NCBI GenBank assembly: GCA_900073065.1
Contig: FJOG01000009.1
Location: forward strand, 1,070,267 to 1,134,266
Source: Phialocephala subalpina
Taxonomy: Eukaryota > Ascomycota > Leotiomycetes > Helotiales > Mollisiaceae
DNA length: 64,000 nt
Direction: 5' to 3'
Below the pieces are notes generated by a model. It made no database searches. It saw only the letters and a list, made by a program, of their open reading frames with translations, and was not told the origin of the DNA. Made by a program: the position numbers and the translations under genes. Below are positions 13,548 to 24,051 of the stretch, piece by piece. Position 1 is the first letter of the stretch. Every line of letters begins with the position of its first letter.

Positions 13548-15816
13548 GCCTCATTGCACACCCTTTTCTCTTCCCTCAAATGGCCTTCTAACCCTCGGAG
13601 TTTCTCAAGTTATTACACTCACGTCGGATGCCGTCTTCAGGCCGGAATGTACGGGTTCGAGCGATATCATCCTCACTGGTTCGAGTTCTCCGTCGTATCT
13701 CGACCTCCGCGATCCTTTCTACGCCTCGACGATTCCAGAATGCTACGCACTCGCGGCTGCGACGGTAATTGCATACATGCTCGTCATCATGCTTCTGATA
13801 ACGCCTCGGACGTTCTTACATGAAGGTGCTGTTGTGCTGGGCAGAAGAGGTTTCACAAACGGGCCATCGGGTAGCGACGCTGGTATAGGAATCGGTGGAA
13901 GACCGTGGTTGCAGAAGGTGGCAGCGCTGACTGTTGCGATATCGCTCACGATTGCGACAGCCGATACGTTCAAAGTGGCAGAGCAACAATACGAAATTGG
14001 TTATATGGACGCACAAGCATTGCAGAATCAAGTCGAGGATGGCACAGAATTGAAAGTTATTCGCGTCATATCGGATACCTTCCTCTGGCTCGCTCAAGCC
14101 CAGACCTTAATCAGATTGTTCCCTCGTCAGAGAGAGAAGATCATCATCAAGTGGACGGCATTTGCCCTGATCACTCTCGATGTCCTCTTCAGTATTCTCA
14201 ACAACTTTGTTTACGACGGGAATTCTCGACCACGCAGTTTCGTCGATGCTGTCCCTGCTCTAGCCTACCTGTTTCAGTTGGCGCTAAGCCTGCTGTATGC
14301 TGCTTGGGTTATATATTATTCAATCACTAAGAAACGCTTCGCCTACTATCATCCGCAGATGAAAAACATCTGTCTGGTGGCTTTGCTATCTCTGGTAGCA
14401 GTGTTGGTCCCTGTGGTCTTCTTTGTCTTGGATATATCGAAGCCAGACCTTGCTGGATGGGGAGATTATGTACGATGGGTTGGTGCTGCTGCTGCTAGCG
14501 TGGTGGTATGGGAATGGGTGGAAAGGATTGAGGCATTGGAGAGAGACGATAAGAAGGACGGTGTCTTGGGACGAGAGGTCTTCGATGGAGATGAGATGTT
14601 AGAAGTCGGCCCGTCCTCAGAAAGTACATGGAAGTATCGTCTCAAGAGAGACGATAGCAAAAAGGGAGGTAAAAGTGATGGTGGAGTCACTACTGGCTCC
14701 CATGGGAGACACTGGCCAGCGATGAGCGGACTTGCAAATCGCTATAGGCCTCGTGCTACTCATGATGTTGAGACTGGTACTCAGGGTGGTGTCCGAGCCC
14801 TAAAACCACTTGCAAGCAGAAAACCAAGACCGAAACCTCCTCTTTGGCCAACTCGACCACCACCCGCTGCCACCCCAGTCAGCCGTACCGATACTGCGAG
14901 CGCTGAAAGCACTGTCTACGCCATTAGATACCATCCTATCAGCGAAGTCACACCTCCAATCAGAGGAAACGAAAGACCACCTGGACCTTCGAGGGCCAAT
15001 AGTCTGGAAATTGTTGTTGCTAGAAGCGAGCATGAGGACGCCGAAGAGCAGCTTGAGAAGAAAATATCTATCCAAGAGACAGAAGAAGACAGACCTGATT
15101 TTGAACCTGCCCCGGATCGCTCAAATACCTGGCAGACCTTGACAAGAGTCAATCCTTTCCGAAGAAGAGCTCAGGACCCTCCGCCTGAAGTATCAGCACA
15201 CACTGTGAAGCCGCCAGAACCTATCAACGCTCACGGATCATCGAATAAATGGGACATTGCAGGGCGTCTTGAAGATTTTGTGTCAACAAAAGTGGAGAAC
15301 TTCAAGGAGAAGAAACGACCAACCGTCACTGAAGCCGACCTGCCGAGGACAATTATCCCAGCGCCTCCTCGACGTCGAAACCTTACAGCAACTCTGGAGG
15401 AACTAGAACAAACCGAGAGAGGCGAGAGACCGATTACAGGCAGTTCCAATACATTCGTAGCAACACCCAACACACTACTCAGCAGACCACCAATTTCCGA
15501 GTCACCGGAGAACTCTCGCTCTCCTCAGCCTCATCGACTGAGCGATCCGTACACGCCTTCTGACCTAAACAGCCACTCCATCCATCAAAGGGGTGCTATT
15601 TCGTTCGCAACCGCAGATCCGCAGGATCGAGAGACAAATGAGCTTGTGTCGTCACCTGTGTCTCCCGTTTCAGCGTATGGAAGGGACATACCTACTGTCA
15701 TTAGCTCTCGTGAAAACAATAGTCAGCCTCTGTCGCCCGTATCACCAAGACGGGACGGCCTGCCGTTTGTGAGCATACCTGCTCCACCTAGGCGGCCGAG
15801 ATCGAACGACGAATAG
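13486..15816 (+). CDS. palH: PalH/Rim21 ambient-pH receptor
   Basis: Single-exon 776-aa frame. PalH (Rim21 in yeasts) is the seven-helix plasma-membrane sensor of alkaline pH; with the arrestin-like PalF it starts the endosomal Pal/Rim pathway that leads to proteolytic activation of PacC. The N-terminal ectodomain has the family block CTPFSLPSNGLLTLG (24-38). Seven hydrophobic segments lie at about 86-106, 143-163, 192-212, 221-243, 254-280, 293-315 and 326-345. The 430-residue cytoplasmic tail is rich in Pro, Ser, Arg and Glu, as expected for the PalF-binding tail. The ATG at 13486 is preferred since it leads directly into the family block. The overlapping uORF is described separately. Confidence 0.93.
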   Translation: MEARQIINIARPTKTSTITSRPHCTPFSLPSNGLLTLGVSQVITLTSDAVFRPECTGSSDIILTGSSSPSYLDLRDPFYASTIPECYALAAATVIAYMLVIMLLITPRTFLHEGAVVLGRRGFTNGPSGSDAGIGIGGRPWLQKVAALTVAISLTIATADTFKVAEQQYEIGYMDAQALQNQVEDGTELKVIRVISDTFLWLAQAQTLIRLFPRQREKIIIKWTAFALITLDVLFSILNNFVYDGNSRPRSFVDAVPALAYLFQLALSLLYAAWVIYYSITKKRFAYYHPQMKNICLVALLSLVAVLVPVVFFVLDISKPDLAGWGDYVRWVGAAAASVVVWEWVERIEALERDDKKDGVLGREVFDGDEMLEVGPSSESTWKYRLKRDDSKKGGKSDGGVTTGSHGRHWPAMSGLANRYRPRATHDVETGTQGGVRALKPLASRKPRPKPPLWPTRPPPAATPVSRTDTASAESTVYAIRYHPISEVTPPIRGNERPPGPSRANSLEIVVARSEHEDAEEQLEKKISIQETEEDRPDFEPAPDRSNTWQTLTRVNPFRRRAQDPPPEVSAHTVKPPEPINAHGSSNKWDIAGRLEDFVSTKVENFKEKKRPTVTEADLPRTIIPAPPRRRNLTATLEELEQTERGERPITGSSNTFVATPNTLLSRPPISESPENSRSPQPHRLSDPYTPSDLNSHSIHQRGAISFATADPQDRETNELVSSPVSPVSAYGRDIPTVISSRENNSQPLSPVSPRRDGLPFVSIPAPPRRPRSNDE

Positions 15817-17018
15817 AGGCAGGGACGTTTGGCGTTTGGTAATAAGTCGGTCTGCTTTATAGCGTGGCGTTGGTGTGGCTCGGTGTACGATCATCAGATG
15901 GGGAAACCAAAATGGGGCGGTATATTTGTGCATTTTGGATATCATTTGCATTGCGGAGTTTTGGCATATAGAGCGCTTGCAATTGTTGCAGCAGCGGATG
16001 GACATAGGGGAACATACAGGGAAAGGTATACCTAGTGGGAGGATACTTTCGTACAATTTGCATTGAATATATGACGACGATATGATGATATTGGTAGATA
16101 TCTGAGAGCTAACGAGTAATGTATCCTTGATGTCGAGCAATCGCGTCTTCAGTTGACCTCAAATCAGTCTGTTGCCTTTGTGATACTTGAGATTCTATAA
16201 AGTGGTTGAACATTGAAGTAATTTGGAATGTCCTGAGCAACTTGGGACATTGAAGCACCCACAATGACCTAAATATGTTTAGACAATCAAAGCAGTCCCA
16301 ATGTTCATATGCTCTCAATAACTCAGACCTCCGAAATTCCAGGAGGATGACGGTCATTAAATAACCTTCTTTCCTTCTCTCATCATTCTCGCCATCTCCC
16401 TTCGTCCTCACTAACCTCTCGGTCGAAGTGAAGAGACTTGGCATGTGTACTCCAGTGACATGAAACCATCCTTTGACACATCCGCAGAGCCGTCCTCACC
16501 AAGCCACTCAGAGCTGAGCACAAGCTTAAATGAAGCTGGCTGACTCCATTGAGCGAATCATGATAAAGGCAATTGAACGAGCCGCTGCTGTCAATAAGAG
16601 AACAAAGCTTGATACAGGGTCTAAATTCGGCGCAAAGGGGAATGCCCACTTTTGAGTTGTTGACTCCTGAGAACTTTGCGAGAAGCGGGAGGAAAATGGC
16701 TGAGAGAAGACGAAGGAAGTTTGCGGATTGCAAGTGACTCATAAAATTTGAATTTTCTCTCAGCCTGGGACAATATGAGATAGTGAGGAATTTGACGCAA
16801 TTCACGCTGTTATCATTGCTTTTTCTAGCCATCGACATTCTCTCGTCAAATTCTCGGTGTAGATTCGCTGTCCAAATTTTTCTTATCGGGCCCGGCCTGG
16901 TCGAGCTAGGGGATCTGCTTTTAGAGTGCCTTGACCTGCAACCCAAATTTTTGGCTTTGGGTCAGCGAAATCCTCAGCACTCAACTGAACGAACGACATC
17001 GTTCTCCATCTCTGGAGC
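15817..17018. other. Intergenic region
   Basis: Holds the palH 3' end and the promoter of the NADH dehydrogenase gene. A 187-codon minus-strand open stretch (16383-16946) has no domain and no splice partner. No RNA gene or repeat was found. Confidence 0.4.
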
Positions 17019-18920
17019 ATGGCGTCAACGACCAGAGCAATGGTGAGGTTACCAACCTCATCAATTGGCTTTAGAGCTGTCAATGCTGCGCGCAGAGGCT
17101 TCGCGACGTCACAATCCCAGACACAGCTTCTCACACATGTGCGACCGAGCTCCCGAGTGCTCGACAAGAGCAAGTTGCAGCAGCAATTCCGTCGCGGATA
17201 TGCTGATGTTGCGCCGGCGAAGAAGCCAAAGCGATTCCGTTTCTTCAGGAATATTTGGAGGTTGACTTATCTGGGTGCTATCGGTGGGACTGCATATCTT
17301 GCTTGGGGAGTTTGGGAGTAAGTATATTCTAATCATTCAAGGTAATCATTGTGCTAATTACAAATTCAGTCTTCGCCATCCTGACGACCAATTCGAGCCT
17401 GATCCACACAAGAAGAACCTCGTTGTCCTTGGTAGGTGTTTCAGTTGAGCTCTTCTATCTGCCAATGCTAATCTACCATCAACAGGTACCGGTTGGGGTG
17501 CTGTCTCCCTTCTCAAGAAGCTCGATACCGAAAACTACAATGTCATTGTCATCTCACCGCGAAACTACTTCCTTTTCACACCTCTTCTGCCATCATGCAC
17601 AACCGGTACCGTCGAACATCGATCCATCATGGAGCCTATCCGAAGCATAACCAGACATAAGAAGGCTGCTGTGAAGTTCTATGAAGCTGAAGCTACCAAG
17701 ATTGATCCCGAGCGAAAGGTCATCTTCATTAACGATAACTCTGATGTCAAGGGTGCTAGCAACAAGACTGAGGTTCCATATGATATGCTTGTCGTTTCCG
17801 TCGGTGCTGAAAATGCTACTTTCGGAATTCCCGGCGTCAAGGAGCACTCTTGCTTCTTGAAGGAAATCGGTGATGCCCAGCAGATCCGAAAGAAGATCAT
17901 GGACTGTGTCGAAACCGCTACTTTCAAGGATCAATCCCCCGAGGAAGTCGAACGTCTCCTGCACATGGTTGTCGTCGGTGGTGGACCTACTGGTGTTGAA
18001 TTCGCCGGTGAGCTCCAAGACTTCTTCGACCAAGATATCAAGAAGTGGATCCCTGAAATCAGCGACAAGTTCAAGGTCACCCTCATTGAAGCTCTGCCGA
18101 ACGTCCTACCCATGTTCTCCAAGCAATTGATCGAGTACACCGAATCGACCTTCAAAGAGGAGAAGATCACCATTATGACCAAGACCGCAGTCAAGAAGGT
18201 AACCGACAAGACTGTCGAAGCTGAAGCCACCGGGCCGGACGGCAAGAAGACCATGCAAATCATGCCCTACGGTCTTCTCGTCTGGGCCACCGGAAACGCC
18301 GTCCGTCCCGTCATCAAAGATCTCATGTCTCAAATCCCCGCACAAAAGGACTCTCGCAGAGGTCTCGCTGTCAACGAATACCTCGTCGTCCAAGGAACCA
18401 AGGACATCTGGGCAACCGGAGACTGTGCCGTCGCTGGCTACGCACCAACCGCCCAGGTTGCTTCTCAAGAAGGAGCTTTCCTCGCCCGTCTCTTCAACAC
18501 AATGGCTAAGAGCGAAGCTATCGAGTCGCAGATTCATGACCTCAGCTCTTCTTTGAACATCACTCCTGGTAACACTGCTGAAATCGCGAAACAGATCGAA
18601 TCTCATGAGAAGCAATTGAGGAGGATCAAGGATATTAAGCCGTTCCATTATACGCATCAAGGCTCCTTGGCTTATATTGGGAGTGAGAGGGCTGTGGCGG
18701 ATGTGAGCTGGTTGAATGGCAACTTTGCTACGGGTGGTGGATTGACATATTTGTTCTGGAGAAGTGCGTATTTGAGCATGTGCTTTAGCAGTGAGTTCCT
18801 CCTTTCCATCCTCCCTCTGCAAAGCACAGTACTAACAGACATCCAGCTCGCAACCGTGTCCTAGTCGTCCTCGACTGGTTGAAGTCGAAAGCTTTCGGCC
18901 GTGATGTTTCCCGAGAGTAA
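17019..18920 (+). CDS. NDE1: Type II (alternative, rotenone-insensitive) NADH:ubiquinone oxidoreductase
   Basis: Model join(17019..17317, 17370..17431, 17486..18790, 18847..18920), 579 aa. It oxidises NADH and passes electrons to ubiquinone without pumping protons, at the mitochondrial inner membrane. The N-terminus is Arg/Ser-rich with a likely presequence break near RRGYAD (59-63), followed by a membrane segment at about 81-98, as in external NDE enzymes. FAD-binding motif NLVVLGTGWGAVSLLKKL spans exons 2-3; the NADH-binding motif is MVVVGGGPTGVEFAGEL; WATGDCA is the second FAD contact. The last exon gives NRVLVVLDWLKSKAFGRDV, the family's amphipathic membrane anchor. No EF-hand insertion is seen, unlike Ca-regulated forms. 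External (NDE) rather than internal (NDI) orientation is inference. Confidence 0.93.
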
Positions 18921-20668
18921 ATTCCAATACATATAAAGGCAGTGGGAAGAAGCAAACGAAGGGGTGGAAGGGGAGTTAGTGGAGCAAACGAGAACGAGAT
19001 GAATGCAATGTACTACTTGTTTCCTTTATAATGAACTTGGGATAGACGGACAATGTATGTAATAGCTTTCGCGTGAGAGCAAATTGCAAATGAGAAGCTC
19101 AGGCTTGCAAACTTCATCTAAAAAACAGACCGAACTGAGTGAAAACTACACCGGAATATGACGAAGAGACACGAATTGTAGAGAACGGAAACATCACTGG
19201 GGAAGAGAGAGAAAGTCGAGAGAGGAAGTAAAGTGAGAGTGGAAATAATGGCCAGTTATTCCGGCAAAACCATTTCCCCTTCCCTCGGGCATCCTAATCC
19301 TATTCCCAGGGTTGGGCAGGGTCTGGGCGGACGGAAGGCTCCATCTTCCCTACACGTGATTCTCCCCCATTCCCATCCCTTTCTTCCTCTCACCAACCTT
19401 TCTATCCATTCTCACTTTCTCTCTTCAATATTTCACGATATCCTTTCATACCAGGAAGTAGAGGTGGTATGCCAGAGACCAGTAAGAACTCTCGAAACAC
19501 ACTTTGTTGCACGTCGCAAAATGAGAGGGCGACGACCCCGCATTCGCCCTCTCGCCCTTTTCTGCAGGTTGCCGCTGTTTTGGGAATCCTGATTGGTTGG
19601 CAGAGTGAAAAAGGGCGTGGAAGAGGGCGAGAGGGCGAAGAAGGGCGAAAGACGTGCATGATTTGGGAGGGTGTGATTGGAGAGTTGTTTGGTAGGAGTG
19701 CGAACTGAGGGCGAAGGGCGAGTTTTGTGGAACAGGGCGAAGGGAGAAGGTACTTTGGATTTCCTTGGTTTACTAGTAGAAGCTCACATCTGGCCCGATT
19801 CTAGTGAAAGTTATCGGAAGCAACAATTCGATTCTTTAACTTTTTCTTGACATCTGTTTTGTTCTTTTGTTGGTATGGAGGGTGCCGAGTACGGAACGAA
19901 GAAAGTTTCTCTTCTGGCAGTTGTGCAACATTTTGGTATTGACAACTCTTGCTTCTATAGAAAATTGGAATAGAGGAACTCTTAAGTCGAGGGTTGGGTG
20001 CGAATTTGTTTAGATTATCTTATATGCATGTCGTAAAAACTAGTATTGTGTCTGTTAAATCTTCTTTCCTTGGCATTGATAGTTCTTAGTGTAACTTGCA
20101 ACATTTATCTGCATATTTCAATGTCTTGGAATTTGGTCTTATATAATTTTAACAAGAAAAATACACTGTATAATTTGTGTTGGCTCTGGTATTTTTGGCT
20201 TCGGTGAATCGTGTCCATCGTCCTCTCCTGTGGGGTTTGGAGCACACTTGAGTCTTTGAAGGTTACTTGAGTACTGGCAGGCAAAGCAAAGCTTGCTCGA
20301 ATCATTAGCGCAGAAAGCTATTCCATGAGGAAACGGTGAAATAACTTTTCTGGTCCTTGGAAACTCGAGACATATTCTGGTGTGAAGAACAATGGATTCA
20401 TTCATTGGCGGAAGGAAACTGTTAGGAGCACGAGGAGAAGAGATGGGCTGGGTTGATATTCCCAGCCCAAAGAGAGCTGCAACTGTGGAGCAGGTACATC
20501 AGCAGCGGATTTTAGACCGGCACTTTGGACTCCGTATTGCCATCTCCGACTTGCCGCAATTTCTGGGCCTGCGGCTTCAGAGATCTCGGTAGAGCAATTG
20601 TCGATGCACATGAGGTGTAATGCACGGAAAACAACTGGGCGGCGCATATTCGATGGCAGGAAAGAATC
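18921..20668. other. Gene-poor stretch with G-rich repeats
   Basis: No gene is supported. It begins with the NADH dehydrogenase 3' region, holds the GGGCGA-rich patch described separately, and becomes AT-rich from about 19800 to 20200. Confidence 0.4.
19527..19745. repeat. GGGCGA-rich patch with a perfect 15-bp inverted repeat
   Basis: The hexamer GGGCGA or its complement recurs many times in about 220 bp. TTCGCCCTCTCGCCC at 19543-19557 is perfectly complementary to GGGCGAGAGGGCGAA at 19625-19639, with a 67-nt spacer, so a hairpin is possible. It lies about 0.6 kb downstream of the NADH dehydrogenase stop codon. The role is unknown; simple-sequence expansion is the plain explanation. Confidence 0.6.
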
Positions 20669-20971
20669 ATGGTCAAAGTTGTTTTCAATCATGAGCAGGC
20701 AGAGAGACCGAGATTCCTATGTCCAAACAATTTGTGTGGATGTGGAGGCGTCAGCTTCAAGATCATGTCCGAGTTCATCGCTCATTGGTTGTGTTGTGTT
20801 GGCGAGATCAAATTCCCTATGGGCAAGAATGGGACCGAATTTCGGTCGATTTGCTTCGATGAGTGTGGGTTCGAGTCCACGAAGTCTGATGTGTTGGTTG
20901 ATCACTGCAAGACATGTGAAGTTTCAAGAACAAGAAACGTGATTAGGAAGCAGAGCTGGGAGGTGTATTGA
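20669..20971 (+). CDS. Possible small zinc-finger-like protein
   Basis: ATG-started 100-codon frame. It has two Cys/His clusters: CPNNLCGC...H..CC at about 18-43, and C-x3-C-x12-H-x3-C (CFDECGF...HCKTC) at about 62-83. The second resembles a C2HC variant of a classical finger. No intron, neighbour or known architecture supports it further, and it sits in a gene-poor area with decayed genes, so it may be a fragment of a larger zinc-finger gene. Confidence 0.3.
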   Translation: MVKVVFNHEQAERPRFLCPNNLCGCGGVSFKIMSEFIAHWLCCVGEIKFPMGKNGTEFRSICFDECGFESTKSDVLVDHCKTCEVSRTRNVIRKQSWEVY

Positions 20972-21835
20972 CTTGCAAGTTCTCACAATAGTTGAGATTT
21001 GGTGGGATATTGTTACAATAATCCCGAGTACGGTAGCTGAAATTCTGAGACGGTGTATGTATAGACTGTAGGAAGTGAAGGACGTCGAGCAGAACGTTTA
21101 CACCTTGCCTCTCGACCGACCCAAACCTGATACTGTATGAATATTTGCAGTCATTCCGCTGCCAAAGCTTGGTTGAGTGACTTCAACTCTTCACCCGCTC
21201 ACTTTCGACCCCAATCTCATAGGTTCGAATCCCCTCTTCAGCTTGATGATCGCAACCAAATTAATTAATATCTCAATAACAAAAAATTCAATCATCTAGC
21301 TAAGGCAGATTGAGGATCCGAAGACTACCGGAAAGGACTCCATCGACAGGATAATTGATAGACTTAATGGTTGTGGTGGAGAGCAGGTGAAAGTGGGGAA
21401 ATTCAATTGATTTGCGATTGCGACCGTGAAATCAGATCTGCAACAAAATTCTTGAATGTCCAGACTCGTATGGGACAATGGAGTGAATTCAAAGAAGAGA
21501 GTGTCTTAGCGCGTTCACTATGTACTCCTTTTTCGGCAACACATTCTTCAACCATGAACATTAAGTTTCATTTGGCATCTCGACACAAGACACTTTGGAA
21601 GATCGCAAACGCAAAATGTATGTTTGATCAACGGATATCGAAGTAAGTTACGTTCCTAGGTTATCGTATTGCTCCACCAAAGCTCGTGTGGCTGACCTGT
21701 TGAATGGACGGACCGATATCGTAGTGCTGAGAAGTCTGGTCCGCATCTTCACTTGATATTTTTTGATGGCTCTCAACATGCAGTCTCTCTTTCTGCTTTG
21801 AAGTAAGCATTTTTTAGCCTTCGTTACCATTTCAG
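20972..21835. other. Gene-poor spacer
   Basis: No supported gene. A T-arm-like GGTTCGAATCCC occurs near 21223 but no tRNA fold surrounds it. An open frame at 21371-21646 shows no recognisable domain. Confidence 0.35.
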
Positions 21836-22750
21836 ATGTCACGCTATGCCTCTGTACCAAGCGAGGAGAATCCTCGGGGTGGAGGTTCTTAACACTTCTC
21901 CATAGAAGACCGAATATTGAACCATGGTAAAGAGCTAGGATTTTTGTGGAATCCTAGAGTTGTATTAGCTATTTGCTGGATTATCACTTGTGTCCTCGCC
22001 TTCATGATAGGGCTGAAGTGCCCCAAAGATTTGGATGTTCTTTGTACTGATCATATGGACTTGCACTGTAAGTGCATCCAACGATCATTCTTCGTAACCT
22101 TGCCTAATATTGCGAAGCCCTAATCTCTCAAGCTCTAGGTCTGCACTACCATGATGTGGACTTCAATGCAAAGCTCACTCGAGGTAACATCTATCGCGAC
22201 AACGCATGGCGTGAGCTTGGAATGAATGTACCAGCCCCTTTCATGGTTACCCTCAGAAGACCCATTCAAGACAGTAAGATATATAACTATTCTTGAAGAC
22301 ATCGGAATCAAGTCCGGCATCCAGCCAGGAAATTGGTCTGGTCCAGGTTTTCCACCGATTGCATTTGTCTGACCTTGCGAAAGCAACTTGGTACAATTAC
22401 GACTACTATTGTGGTCTCGGTGAGCACGAATTCGAAAACTCTCCCAAAATTCTGCAGATGCATGTTGGTACGCCGCATCATCCTGACTCATCCGACACTT
22501 GCTGGTACTGGAATTAGGACATTGCCTTGACTTTCTCAGGCAACAGCTCATGTGTACGGCTGATATCGGACTGGTACCTTTTGTGTGGGTAGAGGGCCAA
22601 CCTGAGCCGGGTGCTGACTTCAGTACGAAGCATAGGCGTAAAGACTTTGATGCGATTAGACAGTGGGCAAAGGAGAAGCAGGTCGATGAGCAGCAAGCCA
22701 AAGTGAAGCCTGTGAGAAGGCCAGGAAATCGAGTGGAAGGGTATCCATAA
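21836..22750 (+). pseudogene. UstYa/DUF3328-family gene, apparently decayed
   Basis: UstYa-family proteins are membrane-anchored oxidases/cyclases that tailor fungal ribosomal peptides and other secondary metabolites. Recognisable parts in order: an ATG at 21836 after a C/T tract; a membrane segment (VVLAICWIITCVLAFMIGL, about 21950-22008); an intron 22068-22138; a YHDVDFN block; a region near 22330-22467 ending NSPKILQMHV; an intron 22468-22517; and HCLDFLRQQLMCTADIGLV with a FDAIRQWAKE tail ending at 22750. Damage: TAA at 21890-21892, 18 codons after the ATG; loss of frame between about 22250 and 22335 (the conserved frame there reads through neither direct translation nor an obvious intron); and the first HxxHC motif reads HRLHL, lacking its Cys. 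The second motif (HVGHC, formed across the last intron) is intact. A sequencing error or an unusual intron could explain part of this. Confidence 0.65.
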
Positions 22751-24051
22751 TGATTCTATGAAGGACAATGAGACGAAACCAAATTATAAGACATATCGCG
22801 CACACTGACTTTGGATCGTCCATTAAAAGAGTATCAGAATGTTTCATTCGCAACGAAACGAAATATTATAACAGTGCTTCTGGTCGAATATCAGAACCGT
22901 GAACATGTACAGACTCCCAAGAAGCTCAATAATTAGAATGTCATTGTAGTGAATTGTTGCAATACAGTACTGTCAACAAGGCCCATCCATGCTCTGGACG
23001 TCTGTTCCCCAAAGTTCTGTACTCGCCATGTTCAGAAGTCTGTCCGAGTGCCTGACCAGGCCCTAGACCTTAGCCATAGATTTTGGCAGCGAAAATGCCC
23101 CCGACCACTTAGTTCTTTCAGCCACGGGATTATCTGTGGTTCTCTTCAACGTGTGAGGATCATTTCGTACAGCTTCTGCTTTTTCTCTTCAAGTTCTGAG
23201 GCACCCGGACAGACTTCTGAACATGGCGAGTACGACACTGGGGATGATCACGAGGAGAAACCTGTCTTACCCCGGTTCTTCTTCCAGCCTCCTGTGGCTT
23301 TTGGTCTCGGGCCCTATTCTTAGACTTCCAATAATCCCGAGCAGCTGAAATTCTAGGACGGGGTATGAAAAGCGCCAAATAAAAACCTTCATGCAGATGT
23401 GTTGGTCAGATGCGACGACTGGAATTACTATGTTGATAAATTCTCAGAACATGCGCTGCAACAAAACCACGTGGTGCCTCAAACGTGGAGTTTTGCTGTA
23501 GATTCAGATAATATTTTTGAAGGATTTGTGATGTTCTGTAAATAAAATAGGGTGGTGATGCTGAAATGAATCAAGCAGATTTTAGACTTCGCATGGTCCA
23601 AGCTTGTATACTAGTAGGCCCCCTGTCCAACAAGTTTCAAGTTGCCCAGGTGCTGATCAACTTTGAAAGCACAATCAGCTCTCACGACGCCTCGACGCTC
23701 CTTTTCGATTTCTTACGAGTTCAGTCTCTTGCAATCGGCTACGCAGGCCTAGTCGGTCCCTTCGTCACTCTCTGCGAATTTCCTTCGTCTGGCGAACTCT
23801 GAAGCGCCCGGGTCGATCCCTTCAGCCGTCCCCTTTCGAGAAATAACCCCAGCCCGACTTCGATCCCTCCTTTGTCCTACTCTATCGCGTCGTTTGAATC
23901 AGAGCAACTAAAGGGCCTTTCTGCACATTCCATTGGATGTCCTAGTTTGCTTGGAAGCAGGGCGGAGACGTGCACCAACAATCGCACTATTCACGAACAT
24001 CCTAGACCACAATTCTATTCAGTTCCGAGAACTTAATGCAGGGCAGGCACA
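22751..24051. other. Intergenic region with an inverted repeat
   Basis: No gene is supported. It contains the 35-bp inverted repeat described separately and, from about 23650, the promoter of the BUD14-like gene. Confidence 0.4.
23019..23233. repeat. 35-bp inverted repeat around a 145-nt spacer
   Basis: The arm at 23019-23053 and the arm at 23199-23233 are reverse complements with one mismatch (34/35). Each contains CGCCATGTTCAGAAGTCTGT. The spacer does not pair. No target-site duplication or transposase is seen. It could be a small non-autonomous element remnant or a local inverted duplication. Confidence 0.7.

Noticed and set aside
21165..21250. Possible tRNA around a GGTTCGAATCCC T-arm-like word
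   Set aside because: The T stem does not pair beyond two bases, and no acceptor, D or anticodon stem can be drawn.
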